Source of the DNA: Shinella zoogloeoides
GTDB taxonomy: Bacteria; Pseudomonadota; Alphaproteobacteria; Rhizobiales; Rhizobiaceae
Direction: 5' to 3'
Assembly: GCF_003574625.1 (NCBI RefSeq)
Contig: NZ_QNUJ01000011.1
Coordinates: 62,001 to 126,000, forward strand
Length of the DNA stretch: 64,000 nt
Shown here: positions 1 to 10,120 of the stretch, in pieces
Numbering within the stretch: the stretch's first letter is position 1
How the letters are laid out: the number at the start of each line of letters is the position of its first letter
The notes under the pieces: model-generated
Database searches by the model: none
Told to the model about the DNA's origin: nothing
The model's input: only the letters and a program-made list of their open reading frames with translations
Made by a program: the position numbers and the translations under genes

Positions 1-432
1 ACCCTGCCGCTCGCGGATGAAATGCCACGGCACGATGTTGGAATGGTGCTCCATGATCGAAAGGACGATCTCGTCGCCCTCGCCGATCCTGGGCATGCCG
101 TAGCCATAGGCGACCGTGTTGATCGCCTCGGTCGAGGATTTCGTGAAGACGATCTCGTCGACCGAAGACGCATTCAGGAAACGGCGCACTTTTTCGCGCG
201 CCGCCTCATAGGCGTCCGTGGCGGCATTCGACAGGAAATGGAGGCCGCGGTGCACGTTTGCATATTCGTTGGAATAGGCATGTGCGACCGCGTCGATCAC
301 CACCTGCGGCTTCTGCGCCGAAGCACCGTTGTCGAGATAGACCAGCGGCTTGCCATAGACCGTTTTCGACAGGATGGGAAAATCCTTGCGGATCGCCTCG
401 ACGTCGTAGGCCAGTGCGGGTGCTTGTTCCAT
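1..432 (-). CDS. sufS: SufS group II cysteine desulfurase, N-terminal part (runs off window)
   Basis: PLP enzyme that takes sulfur from L-cysteine for SUF Fe-S cluster assembly in the cytoplasm. The 144 visible residues carry the SufS N-terminal region (YLDNGASAQKP near residue 32) and the EHHSNIVPW segment near residue 130. The catalytic Lys and Cys lie beyond the window edge. ATG at 432 is preceded by AGGA at 8-nt spacing. The gene starts 15 nt after sufD and closes the visible part of a sufS2-B-C-D-S1 operon; in Agrobacterium the order continues with sufX and sufA. The assignment is secure, but the gene is incomplete here. Confidence 0.95.
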   Translation of the reverse strand, partial: MEQAPALAYDVEAIRKDFPILSKTVYGKPLVYLDNGASAQKPQVVIDAVAHAYSNEYANVHRGLHFLSNAATDAYEAAREKVRRFLNASSVDEIVFTKSSTEAINTVAYGYGMPRIGEGDEIVLSIMEHHSNIVPWHFIRERQG

Positions 433-447
433 CTCGATCGTCCTAAA

Positions 448-1722
448 CTAGGCGTGCTTTTCCAGCCAGGCGGCGATGATGCCTTCCAGCGCTTCGACCA
501 GCGGCTCGTCTTCCAGCTCCTCGACGATCTCGGCGACGAAGGCGTTGACCAGCATGGCGCGCGCCTTGTTTTCCGGAATGCCGCGCGCCATCAGGTAGTA
601 GAGCTGCGTGTGGTCGATATCGATCACGGTCGCGCCGTGGCCGCACTGCACGTCGTCGGCGAAGATTTCCAGCTCCGGCTTGGCGGAGAAATCGGCTTCG
701 TCGGAGAGCAGCAGCGTGTTGCACGACATCTTGGCGTCGGTCTTCTGGGCATCCGGCGCAACGCGGATCTGGCCCTGGAAGACGCCGCGCGCGCGATCGA
801 AGATCACGTTGCGGATAACTTCGCTCGACGTCGTGTTCGGCACGTCATGACCGACCGTGAAGGTCACGTCGTTGTGCGTCTCGCCGCCGAGAAGATTGAT
901 GCCGCGCAGCGTCAGGTCCGAGCCCTCACCCGAAACGACCACATGGATTTCCTGCCGGACGAGTTTGCCGCCGGCATTGACTACGTAAAGACGCAGCTTC
1001 GCGTCGGTGCCGAGCGTGATGCGGATCTGGCCGAGATGGGTATCCGCAGCGCCCTGCGTCTGCAGGATGATCCAGGTGATCTCCGCACCGTCGGCAAGCG
1101 TGATGTCGCTGACCGTCGTCACGAAGGCAGCGTTCTCGCCGCCGGCCACATGGCGCTCGATGACAGTCGCCTTCGTATTGGCGCCGAAGGTCGCCGGGAA
1201 GCGCGTATGCGTCTGGCCGGCGTTCTGGATCGTCTGGATCTCGAGCGGAGCTTCCAGCTCGGTACCGTCAGCCAGATCGAGCACGAAACCATCGCGCACG
1301 AAGGCGCCGTTGATGCGGCCGATGGCATCGTCGCCGTCACGGGCGGCAAGCCCTGCGGCGGCGGTGCCGTCCACCAGCGCGTCCTTGAAAGTCCGCACCG
1401 TCACACCCTCGGCCGTCGCGCGGGCGTCGGCGAGGCCGTTTGCGACCGAAACCACGGCCGACCCCTCGACCAGCGAGCCGACCTTGGCGACCGAAGCCGC
1501 CGGGTCGAACGCCGGAACGGCGCGCAGGAGCGCCTTGAGGTCCGTATAGTGCCAGGCTTCCACGCGGCGCGTCGGAAGACCGGCGGCCTTGAAGTCGCTG
1601 ATCAGCGTATCACGTGCGGCCAGAACCGCGCCGTCGCCCGGCAGTTCGCCGATGGCGTTGTCATAGGCTTCGCAAAGCGCGGTCTCGGCGACCGAAAGCT
1701 TCATGCCTGTCTGCATGTTCAT
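448..1722 (-). CDS. sufD: Fe-S cluster assembly protein SufD
   Basis: 424-residue SUF scaffold subunit that pairs with SufB in the SufBC2D complex. It has the SufBD beta-helix core (UPF0051 family) and, near the C-terminus, the segment CGHGATVIDIDHTQLYYLMARG, whose Cys and His are typical of SufD. ATG at 1722 follows AAGGAG with about 8-nt spacing. The gene lies 23 nt downstream of sufC and 15 nt upstream of sufS, so it is co-transcribed. A long antisense open frame over it (22-1776, plus strand) is a GC-skew shadow. Confidence 0.97.
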   Translation of the reverse strand: MNMQTGMKLSVAETALCEAYDNAIGELPGDGAVLAARDTLISDFKAAGLPTRRVEAWHYTDLKALLRAVPAFDPAASVAKVGSLVEGSAVVSVANGLADARATAEGVTVRTFKDALVDGTAAAGLAARDGDDAIGRINGAFVRDGFVLDLADGTELEAPLEIQTIQNAGQTHTRFPATFGANTKATVIERHVAGGENAAFVTTVSDITLADGAEITWIILQTQGAADTHLGQIRITLGTDAKLRLYVVNAGGKLVRQEIHVVVSGEGSDLTLRGINLLGGETHNDVTFTVGHDVPNTTSSEVIRNVIFDRARGVFQGQIRVAPDAQKTDAKMSCNTLLLSDEADFSAKPELEIFADDVQCGHGATVIDIDHTQLYYLMARGIPENKARAMLVNAFVAEIVEELEDEPLVEALEGIIAAWLEKHA

Positions 1723-1745
1723 GGGATCACTCCTTCACCGTGCCG

Positions 1746-2501
1746 TCAGGCGGCAGCACCGATGATGTCGGCATAGCCGTTCGCTTCCAGCTCGTGCGCC
1801 AGCGTCTTGTCGCCGGACTTGATGACCTGGCCCTTGTAGAGAACGTGGACCGTATCCGGCACGATGTAGTCGAGCAGGCGCTGATAGTGCGTGATGACGA
1901 TAACGGCGCGATCCGGCGAACGGAGCGCGTTGACGCCGTCGGCGACGATCTTCAGGGCATCGATGTCGAGGCCGGAATCGGTCTCGTCGAGAACGCACAG
2001 CTTCGGCTCCAGCAGCGACATCTGCAGGATCTCGGCGCGCTTCTTCTCACCGCCGGAGAAACCGACATTCAGCGGGCGGCGCAGCATTTCCGGCGCGATC
2101 TTCAGTTCGGCGGCGGCCTCCTTGACGCGGCGCATGAAGTCCGGCGTCGTCAGCTCGTCCTCGCCGCGCGCCTTGCGCTGCTCGTTCATCGCGACCTTGA
2201 GGAACTGCATGGTGGCGACACCCGGGATTTCGACCGGGTACTGGAAGGCAAGGAAGATACCCTTGGAGGCGCGCTCTGCCGGGTCGAGTTCCAGAATGCT
2301 CTCGCCGTTATAGAGGATGTCGCCCTCGGTGACTTCATAGTCCTCGCGGCCGGAGAGGATGTAGGAAAGCGTCGACTTGCCGGAGCCGTTCGGACCCATG
2401 ATGGCGGCGACTTCGCCAGCCTTCACGGTGAGGTTCAGGCCGCGGATGATCTCGGTGCCGTCTTCGGCGATGCGGGCGTGCAGGTTCTTGATTTCAAGCA
2501 T
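1746..2501 (-). CDS. sufC: Fe-S cluster assembly ATPase SufC
   Basis: 251-residue ABC-type ATPase that energises the SufBCD scaffold; soluble and not part of a transporter. Walker A GPNGSGKST is at residues 36-44, the signature FSGGEKKR near 149, and Walker B with LDETDSGLD near 168, all matching SufC. ATG at 2501 has AAAGGA 7 nt upstream. It lies between sufB (74-nt gap) and sufD in the iron-regulated suf operon. Confidence 0.98.
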   Translation of the reverse strand: MLEIKNLHARIAEDGTEIIRGLNLTVKAGEVAAIMGPNGSGKSTLSYILSGREDYEVTEGDILYNGESILELDPAERASKGIFLAFQYPVEIPGVATMQFLKVAMNEQRKARGEDELTTPDFMRRVKEAAAELKIAPEMLRRPLNVGFSGGEKKRAEILQMSLLEPKLCVLDETDSGLDIDALKIVADGVNALRSPDRAVIVITHYQRLLDYIVPDTVHVLYKGQVIKSGDKTLAHELEANGYADIIGAAA

Positions 2502-2575
2502 GGACGTATCCTTTTCGGACGAATTCGTTTGTCGGCGCGCGTCTTGCGCGCGCCCGGATGATCAATGGGCGAAGG

Positions 2576-4045
<1,470 letters not shown>

Positions 4046-4181
4046 ATCGTTCTCCAATCTCGCCGGAGACAAGGTCCGGCAGCTTGTTAACGGGTGGCGG
4101 TGAGCCGCCGGTTATGTAAGCGCCAAAGGCGGCTTTTCCCACCCTTTGGCAAGCGAAAACTCGCGTTTCCGCAAGATTCCT

Positions 4182-5351
4182 TCAGGCCGCGTTCCCCGTC
4201 ACGCGGCGCCGCGAGACGACGCGCGAGAAAGCGGCCAGAAACCGATCCACATCCGCCTGCGCCGATCCCGGCCCGAGCGAGACGCGAAGTCCGCCGAGCG
4301 CGGCATCGAAGCCCATGGCCGTCAGCACATGGCTCTGCCCGACCTTGCCGGACGAGCAGGCGGAACCCGCCGAAAGCGCGATTCCTTCGAGGTCGAAGGC
4401 GATCTGCCCCGTCTCGGACTTGAGACCCGGCAGGCTGAAGAAGGACGTATTGGCGACGCGCTCGCCGTCCGCGCCGTGGATGATCACGTCATTGGCCGCA
4501 AGCCGCATGCCCGCCTCCAGCGCGTCGCGCAGACCGGTGATCCGGGCATTGCGCTCAACCATGTCGGCGGTCGCCGCACGCGCCGCGGCGGCAAAGCCGG
4601 CGAGCGCCGCCGGGTTCTCTGTGCCGGAACGGTGCCCCTTCTCCTGCCCGCCGCCACGGATCAGCGGCGCGGGCATCAGCACCTCGCCGCGCGCGATGAG
4701 CGCGCCGGCGCCCTTCGGACCGCCGAGTTTGTGCGAGGAGACGATGAGGAAATCGGCATCCAGCGCCTCGATATCGACCGGCATGCGGCCGACGGCCTGC
4801 ACCGCATCAACGACGAGGAGACCTCCATGGCGGCGCACGATTTCCGCGGCAGCCTTCACCGGCTGGACGATGCCTGTCTCGTTGTTGGCGAGCATGACGG
4901 CAACCATCGGCAGACCCTTGGCCTTGTCATGGTTCTGGAGCAGCGTTTCGAGCGCTTCCAGATCCACCACACCGGCGCGCGTGACCGGAACAGTCGTTAC
5001 GTTCTCCCGCTGAAAGCGCCCGCCCTCGCGGACCGCCGGATGCTCGATCTCGGACACATAGAGATGACCGATGGCAAGCGGCGTGCGACCCATGCGGTAA
5101 TCGGGCGTCAGGACAAGGTTCGCCGCCTCGGTCGCGCCACTCGTGAAGATGACATGGGCCGGGGCCGTATTGACGAGCGCGGCAACGTCACGGCGCGCGG
5201 CTTCCACCAGCATGCGCAGCGCCCGGCCCTCGCCATGCACGGAAGACGGATTGCCGACCGTGTCGAGCGCGGCGATCACGGCCTCACGCGCCGCGACCAG
5301 CAAGGGCGCGGTGGCGTTCCAGTCGAGATATGTGCGCTCAGTCTTCGTCAT
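4182..5351 (-). CDS. sufS2: NifS/IscS-like cysteine desulfurase heading the suf operon (SufS2)
   Basis: 389-residue class V aminotransferase-fold PLP enzyme releasing sulfur from cysteine. The PLP lysine is K208 in SSHKLGGPKG and the mobile-loop catalytic cysteine is C332 in SAGSACSSGK, so it looks active. It is distinct from the SufS at the other end of the operon. Two desulfurases in one operon matches the Agrobacterium sufS2BCDS1XA arrangement, from which the symbol is borrowed. ATG at 5351 has only a weak ribosome site. The promoter with Irr- and RirA-type boxes lies at 5462-5511. Confidence 0.93.
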   Translation of the reverse strand: MTKTERTYLDWNATAPLLVAAREAVIAALDTVGNPSSVHGEGRALRMLVEAARRDVAALVNTAPAHVIFTSGATEAANLVLTPDYRMGRTPLAIGHLYVSEIEHPAVREGGRFQRENVTTVPVTRAGVVDLEALETLLQNHDKAKGLPMVAVMLANNETGIVQPVKAAAEIVRRHGGLLVVDAVQAVGRMPVDIEALDADFLIVSSHKLGGPKGAGALIARGEVLMPAPLIRGGGQEKGHRSGTENPAALAGFAAAARAATADMVERNARITGLRDALEAGMRLAANDVIIHGADGERVANTSFFSLPGLKSETGQIAFDLEGIALSAGSACSSGKVGQSHVLTAMGFDAALGGLRVSLGPGSAQADVDRFLAAFSRVVSRRRVTGNAA

Positions 5352-5461
5352 TCGTTATCCGTGCGTGTCCGGCAAGATCAAGACGACGTGCATTTTTCTT
5401 GAAATTTCCGCCGGGCTTGCCTTATGACACCAAACTCATGGCGCCAGATGCGTCCAAACAG

Positions 5462-5478
5462 TTTCGAACAGTTCTAAA
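5462..5478 (-). promoter_or_regulatory. Irr box (ICE-like palindrome)
   Basis: Minus-strand TTTAGAACTGTTCGAAA fits the published iron-control-element pattern TTTRGAAYNRTTCYAAA at 16 of 17 positions. It lies inside a 21-bp imperfect palindrome (5460-5480) just downstream of the -10, covering the predicted start site, where a bound regulator would block initiation. Irr control of suf operons is known in Agrobacterium and predicted across Rhizobiales. Confidence 0.72.
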
Positions 5479-5482
5479 CTAG

Positions 5483-5511
5483 GTTCTAGAAAAGCTGAGT
5501 GCTTTCGTCAA
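5483..5511 (-). promoter_or_regulatory. suf operon sigma70-type promoter
   Basis: On the minus strand, -35 TTGACG (5511-5506) and -10 TAGAAC (5488-5483) are separated by exactly 17 nt, giving a start near 5476 and a leader of about 125 nt before sufS2. The TGA-N9-TCA site overlaps the -35/spacer and the Irr-like palindrome covers the start site. Seen directly; promoter function is inferred. Confidence 0.65.
5496..5510. promoter_or_regulatory. RirA/IRO-type box TGA-N9-TCA
   Basis: TGA-GTGCTTTCG-TCA matches the minimal rhizobial IRO motif TGA-N9-TCA. It overlaps the -35 hexamer and spacer of the suf promoter. The motif alone is weakly specific; its position and the adjacent Irr-like site are what make it credible. 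Confidence 0.55.
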
Positions 5512-5562
5512 GACTTGACTTGACAAGAATCCGTTTCAGAACGCGAATGTGCCGGAGTAAGA

Positions 5563-6240
5563 ATGCCCGAAATCATCTTCAACGGACCCGCCGGTCGCCT
5601 CGAAGGCCGTTACCAGCCGTCCAAGCAGAAGAACGCCCCTATCGCCATCGTGCTGCACCCGCATCCGCAGTTCGGCGGCACCATGAACAACCAGATCGTC
5701 TACCAGCTCTTCTACATGTTCCAGAAGCGCGGTTTCACGACTCTCCGTTTCAATTTCCGTGGCATCGGCCGCAGCCAGGGCGAATTCGACCACGGCGCGG
5801 GGGAACTCTCCGACGCCGCCTCGGCGCTCGACTGGGTGCAGAGCCTTCATCCCGATTCCAAGAGCTGCTGGGTCGCCGGCTATTCCTTCGGCGCCTGGAT
5901 CGGCATGCAGCTCCTGATGCGCCGCCCCGAGATCGAAGGCTTCATGTCGATCGCGCCGCAGCCGAACACCTACGACTTCTCGTTCCTGGCGCCCTGCCCG
6001 TCGTCCGGCCTGATCATCAATGGTGAAGCCGACAAGGTCGCGCCGGAGAAGGACGTCAACGGTCTCGTCGAAAAGCTGAAGGCGCAGAAGGGTATCCTGA
6101 TCACGCACAAGACCGTGCCGGGCGCCAATCACTTCTTCAACGGCCAGACCGAGACGCTGATGGCGGAATGCGAGGACTATCTCGACCGTCGCCTTGCCGG
6201 CGAACTGACGCCGGAGCCGGCCGCCAAGCGCATCCGCTGA
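5563..6240 (+). CDS. Alpha/beta hydrolase (COG2945-like)
   Basis: 225-residue soluble serine hydrolase. It has an oxyanion-region HPHPQFGG near residue 32, the nucleophile elbow GYSFGAW with Ser near 108, an acid in NGEADKVAPE, and His in GANHFF near 190. The family (COG2945, dienelactone-hydrolase-like) has no firm substrate. ATG at 5563 has GGAG 7 nt upstream. It is divergent from sufS2, so it may share the iron-responsive intergenic region, though no strong plus-strand promoter was found. Followed directly by a good terminator. Confidence 0.85.
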   Translation: MPEIIFNGPAGRLEGRYQPSKQKNAPIAIVLHPHPQFGGTMNNQIVYQLFYMFQKRGFTTLRFNFRGIGRSQGEFDHGAGELSDAASALDWVQSLHPDSKSCWVAGYSFGAWIGMQLLMRRPEIEGFMSIAPQPNTYDFSFLAPCPSSGLIINGEADKVAPEKDVNGLVEKLKAQKGILITHKTVPGANHFFNGQTETLMAECEDYLDRRLAGELTPEPAAKRIR

Positions 6241-6263
6241 TCGGCCGAAAACCAAAGACATCG

Positions 6264-6295
6264 AGCCCGGAGGCCCCGCCTCCGGGCTTTTTCTT
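6264..6295 (+). terminator. Rho-independent terminator after the hydrolase
   Basis: Perfect 11-bp stem AGCCCGGAGGC/GCCTCCGGGCT with a 3-nt loop, followed by TTTTTCTTT on the plus strand. It lies between the convergent hydrolase and diguanylate cyclase genes. Confidence 0.92.
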
Positions 6296-6300
6296 TACCG

Positions 6301-7479
6301 TCAGTTCGCCCGCTTGACGACTTCCAGCACGACGGCCGACGGCTCGGCCTCGCGCACGCAGTCGCGGCCGGCATTCTTGGCGGCGTAGAGCGCGTCATCG
6401 GCCCGGCGCATGGCGAACCGGAAAGGCTCCCGGTCGCCGATTTCGGCAACACCGAAGCTGGACGTCACTCTTATTCCGGCCGGAAGGCCCGGAATGGGCG
6501 AGACGGCCCGCGTCGCCCGCAGCGCATGGGCAAAGAGCAAGGCGGCCTCCTTGCCGGTGCGCGGCAGGAACATGAGGAATTCCTCCCCGCCGATGCGCGC
6601 GGCAAGCGCGCCCTTGGGCGCCGCTGCGCTGAGCATCTCGCCGAAAGCGCGGATGGCCGCATCGCCGCCCTGGTGGCCATGGGTATCGTTTACCGCCTTG
6701 AAGTGGTCGAGGTCGCAGAGCACGATGCTGTGCGGCCCCGGGCCCGCAATCAGCGCATCGACCCGGTTGTCGAAGCCGCGGCGATTGAGCAGGCCGGAGA
6801 GCGGGTCGATCTCCGCGTTGACCTTCTCGTCCGCGACGATCTCCAGCACGAGCACGCAGAGCAGCATGAGGCCGACGGCGACGATGAGCACCGCGCCCAT
6901 GCTCTGCGACACGAGCGCGAACTGGCTGGCGAGGTAGTCCTTCGCCGTATTGCCCGATCCAGCAAGGACGGCGGCAAAAGCCTTGAGGAGAAAATGCGCG
7001 CTGGTGACGGCCAGCAATACGACAAGCGCCCGGTCGACGAAGGTTTTCTCCCGCGCGCGCCAGGCCGCGAAGGCGCTGAGGCCGAGCGCCACCGCAAAAG
7101 GCGTCTGGTAGGGCAGCGCATGCTGCAGCGTGCCGCGCGGCAGATCGTAGATGAAACAGTCGACCGCGACGAAGGCGGCAAAGAGCGCGGCAAGCCCGAG
7201 CCGGCTGGTCTTCAGGCCATAAAGCTGACCGATGCCGACGCGCAGCATGAACATGCCGCCCAGCATCGAGGCGAAGGCGAGGATCGCCCAGGGTTTCGCC
7301 GGGGGAACATAGGCGACGAGCAGTTCGAAGACGGTCGAGAGAGACGCGACGGCAAAGCAGCCGGCAAACCAGCGGGCGGCGACCCGATTGCGGCTGCGGG
7401 CGGAAACCGCCAGGAAAAACATGCAGAAACACTGCGCGATGAGGAAGTTCACCGTCAGCAGGAAACCTGCGCCACTCAT
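6301..7479 (-). CDS. Membrane-anchored GGDEF diguanylate cyclase
   Basis: 392-residue protein with about six or seven hydrophobic helices in residues 1-215, followed by a cytoplasmic GGDEF domain. The active-site motif is GGEEF at 297-301 with FKAVNDTHGHQGGD upstream, so c-di-GMP synthesis from GTP is expected. No RxxD inhibitory I-site stands five residues before GGEEF, so product inhibition is probably absent. The membrane part is not a named sensor domain that I recognise. Convergent with the upstream hydrolase; 90 nt separate it from anmK. Confidence 0.9.
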   Translation of the reverse strand: MSGAGFLLTVNFLIAQCFCMFFLAVSARSRNRVAARWFAGCFAVASLSTVFELLVAYVPPAKPWAILAFASMLGGMFMLRVGIGQLYGLKTSRLGLAALFAAFVAVDCFIYDLPRGTLQHALPYQTPFAVALGLSAFAAWRAREKTFVDRALVVLLAVTSAHFLLKAFAAVLAGSGNTAKDYLASQFALVSQSMGAVLIVAVGLMLLCVLVLEIVADEKVNAEIDPLSGLLNRRGFDNRVDALIAGPGPHSIVLCDLDHFKAVNDTHGHQGGDAAIRAFGEMLSAAAPKGALAARIGGEEFLMFLPRTGKEAALLFAHALRATRAVSPIPGLPAGIRVTSSFGVAEIGDREPFRFAMRRADDALYAAKNAGRDCVREAEPSAVVLEVVKRAN

Positions 7480-7569
7480 TGGCCACCTTATACAAGAACC
7501 GATGTCGCGCCGTGCGGAAACGCCCCGGTACGATCGGACGGATGCTAGAGAACGGCGACGAAAAAAGCG

Positions 7570-8703
7570 TTAATCGGAAGGGGCTGCTTTCCGCAACAGG
7601 CCGCCCGTCACCGGCGCCGTCACGCCCGTCGTTCCCGGGAAGGTGAGCGGCAGCCCGCGCAGCGAGCGCACGGCGAGATAGGCCCAGGCCTCCGCCTCCA
7701 TGCTGTCGCCGTTGAGATCGACGGCCTCCGCGGCCACGACCGCGGCGCCCTCCGGCCCGGCAAGCGCTGCAAGGTCGCCCATGATGACCGGATTGAGCCG
7801 CCCGCCGCCGCAGACGACATAGAGCTTCGGCCGCTCCGGCAGATGGCGGGCGGAGCGCAGGATGGCGGCGGCGGTGACATGCGCCAGCGTGCGCGCACCG
7901 TCCTCGAGGCTCGCCTCCACGCCTTGTGGCGGGCGGAAATCGTTGCGGTCGAGCGAGCGGCGCACCTTGTCGGTGAAGAAGGCGTGGCCCAGGTAGCGCT
8001 CGGCAAGACCGGCGTCCACCCTGCCCTCCGAGGCGATCATGCCGCCCTGGTCGTAGGGAATGCCGGCATGGGCCTCCACCCACTGGTCGATCAGCGTATT
8101 GCCCGGCCCGCTGTCATAGGCGACGATCTCGCTGCCGCTGCCGACGAAGGTGATGTTGGAAATGCCGCCGATATTGACGAAGACCACAGCCTCGCCGCTG
8201 GCGCGGGAAAGGCCTGCGGCAAGCGCGGCATGGTAGGCCGGGATCAGCGGCGCGCCCTGCCCGCCATGCGCCATGTCGTTCGCCCGCATGTCGTAGACCA
8301 CGTCGATGCCGGTCTCGCGGGCCAGCAGGTCGCCGTCGCCGAGCTGCACGGTGAGGCCCTGATTCGGCCGGTGCAGCACGGTCTGGCCGTGGAAGCCTAT
8401 AACGTCGATGTCATCCGACCGCAGATCGTTCTCGGCAAGGAATGTGCGCACCGCCTCGGCGTGGCGAAGGGTCAGTTCGCGCTCGATCTCAGCCAGATCG
8501 CCCGGCCGCTCGCCGCGCTCGCCGATCATCTTGGCTGTCTCCAGTGCGCCTTGCAGCCGGCGGCGGAAGGCCACGTCGTAGGGACGCCCCATCGACGGTC
8601 CGCGCTCGACTACAGCCTCACCGTCCGTGCGCAGCAGCGCCACGTCGATGCCATCGAGGCTCGTGCCGCTCATCAGGCCAATCGCCGTCAACATCCCCGT
8701 CAT
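7570..8703 (-). CDS. anmK: Anhydro-N-acetylmuramic acid kinase
   Basis: 377-residue sugar kinase that phosphorylates and opens 1,6-anhydro-MurNAc to MurNAc-6-phosphate in cell-wall recycling. Family landmarks are [12 protein letters not shown] near the N-terminus, [31 protein letters not shown] and [12 protein letters not shown] at 8703 has GGAG 7 nt upstream. Divergent from tyrS with a 114-nt intergenic stretch, a pairing common in alphaproteobacteria. Confidence 0.96.
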   Translation of the reverse strand: MTGMLTAIGLMSGTSLDGIDVALLRTDGEAVVERGPSMGRPYDVAFRRRLQGALETAKMIGERGERPGDLAEIERELTLRHAEAVRTFLAENDLRSDDIDVIGFHGQTVLHRPNQGLTVQLGDGDLLARETGIDVVYDMRANDMAHGGQGAPLIPAYHAALAAGLSRASGEAVVFVNIGGISNITFVGSGSEIVAYDSGPGNTLIDQWVEAHAGIPYDQGGMIASEGRVDAGLAERYLGHAFFTDKVRRSLDRNDFRPPQGVEASLEDGARTLAHVTAAAILRSARHLPERPKLYVVCGGGRLNPVIMGDLAALAGPEGAAVVAAEAVDLNGDSMEAEAWAYLAVRSLRGLPLTFPGTTGVTAPVTGGLLRKAAPSD

Positions 8704-8817
8704 GCCGCCACTCCAGAATCACTTTTGAAGTGATTATGCGCGCAAACGGTGCTAAACGCCCGGCGGTCCGCGGGAAAATCTTCCCGACCAAGCACGATCC
8801 CACCAGAGAGACAGGCC

Positions 8818-10071
8818 ATGTCCGAATTCAAATCCGATTTCCTTCGCACGCTGAAAGAGCGCGGTTTCATCCACCAGATTTCCGATGAAACCGGCCTCGA
8901 CGATCTTCTCGCCAAGGAAACCGTGACGGCCTATATCGGCTTCGATCCCACGGCGCCGAGTCTCCACGCCGGCGGGCTCATCCAGATCATGATGCTGCAC
9001 TGGTTCCAGAAGACCGGCCACCGCCCGGTCTCGCTGATGGGCGGCGGCACCGGCATGGTGGGCGACCCCTCCTTCAAGGACGAGGCGCGCCAGCTCCTGA
9101 CGCCGGAAACGCTGAGCACCAACATCGCCGGCATCAAGAAGGTCTTCTCCAACTACCTGACCTACGGCGACGGCCCGAAGGACGCGTTGATGATCAACAA
9201 TGCCGACTGGTTGCTCGGCATCAACTATCTCGAGTTCCTGCGCGATGTCGGCCGGCATTTCTCGGTCAATCGCATGCTCTCCTTCGACAGCGTGAAGATG
9301 CGCCTCGAACGCGAGCAGTCGCTGTCCTTCCTCGAATTCAACTACATGATCCTGCAGGCCTACGACTTCGTGGAACTGAACAAGCGCTACGACGTGCGCC
9401 TGCAGATGGGCGGCTCCGACCAGTGGGGCAACATCGTCAACGGCATCGACCTCGGCCACCGCATGGGCACGCCGCAGCTCTACGCCCTCACCTCGCCGCT
9501 GCTGACCACCGCGTCTGGCGCCAAGATGGGCAAGTCGCTCTCCGGCGCCGTGTGGCTGAACCCGGAAATGCTCTCGGCCTATGATTTCTGGCAGTACTGG
9601 CGCAACACGGAAGATGCGGACGTTCCGCGCTTCCTGAAGCTCTACACGACGCTGCCGATGGACGAGATCGCCCGCCTTTCCGCGCTCGGCGGCGCCGAGA
9701 TCAACGAGGTGAAGAAAATCCTCGCGACGGAAGTGACGGCGATGCTGCATGGCCGACAGGCTGCCGAACAGGCCGCCGAGACCGCGCGCAAGACCTTCGA
9801 GGAAGGCGCGATCGCGGAAAACCTGCCGTCGATCGACGTCGCGGCCGGTGAACTGGAAGCCGGCATCGGCCTGCTGACGCTCGTCGTCAAGGCAGGGCTT
9901 GCCGCCTCCAACGGCGAAGCGCGCCGCCATGTCCAGGGCGGTGCCGTGCGCATCAACGACACGGCCGTATCGGACGAGCGCCGCGTCATCGGCACGGCGG
10001 ACGTTTCCGCCGACGGCGTGATCAAGCTTTCGCTCGGCAAGAAGAAGCATATTCTCGTCCGCCCGGCCTGA
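8818..10071 (+). CDS. tyrS: Tyrosyl-tRNA synthetase
   Basis: 417-residue class Ic synthetase that charges tRNA-Tyr. The HIGH-equivalent motif is HAGG at 50-53 and KMSKS is KMGKS at 236-240, typical of bacterial TyrS. An S4 RNA-binding domain fills the last 60 residues or so. The frame is open further upstream, but ATG at 8818 matches the family N-terminus and has a GAGAGACAG purine tract before it. Ends in a strong terminator. Confidence 0.98.
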   Translation: MSEFKSDFLRTLKERGFIHQISDETGLDDLLAKETVTAYIGFDPTAPSLHAGGLIQIMMLHWFQKTGHRPVSLMGGGTGMVGDPSFKDEARQLLTPETLSTNIAGIKKVFSNYLTYGDGPKDALMINNADWLLGINYLEFLRDVGRHFSVNRMLSFDSVKMRLEREQSLSFLEFNYMILQAYDFVELNKRYDVRLQMGGSDQWGNIVNGIDLGHRMGTPQLYALTSPLLTTASGAKMGKSLSGAVWLNPEMLSAYDFWQYWRNTEDADVPRFLKLYTTLPMDEIARLSALGGAEINEVKKILATEVTAMLHGRQAAEQAAETARKTFEEGAIAENLPSIDVAAGELEAGIGLLTLVVKAGLAASNGEARRHVQGGAVRINDTAVSDERRVIGTADVSADGVIKLSLGKKKHILVRPA

Positions 10072-10094
10072 GCGGCCGGACACACTTCACCATC

Positions 10095-10120
10095 AAGGCC
10101 GCCTCCGGGCGGCCTTTTTC
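10095..10120 (+). terminator. Rho-independent terminator after tyrS
   Basis: 9-bp perfect stem AAGGCCGCC/GGCGGCCTT with a 4-nt loop, then TTTTTC. It abuts the stop codon of the convergent AsmA-like gene. Confidence 0.9.

Noticed and set aside
22-1776. 584-residue open frame antisense to sufD and sufS
   Set aside because: Composition and codon pattern are those of a GC-rich shadow frame; sufD on the other strand is unambiguous. The same applies to the long frames opposite tyrS, AsmA-like, rpsD, murI, secDF and others.
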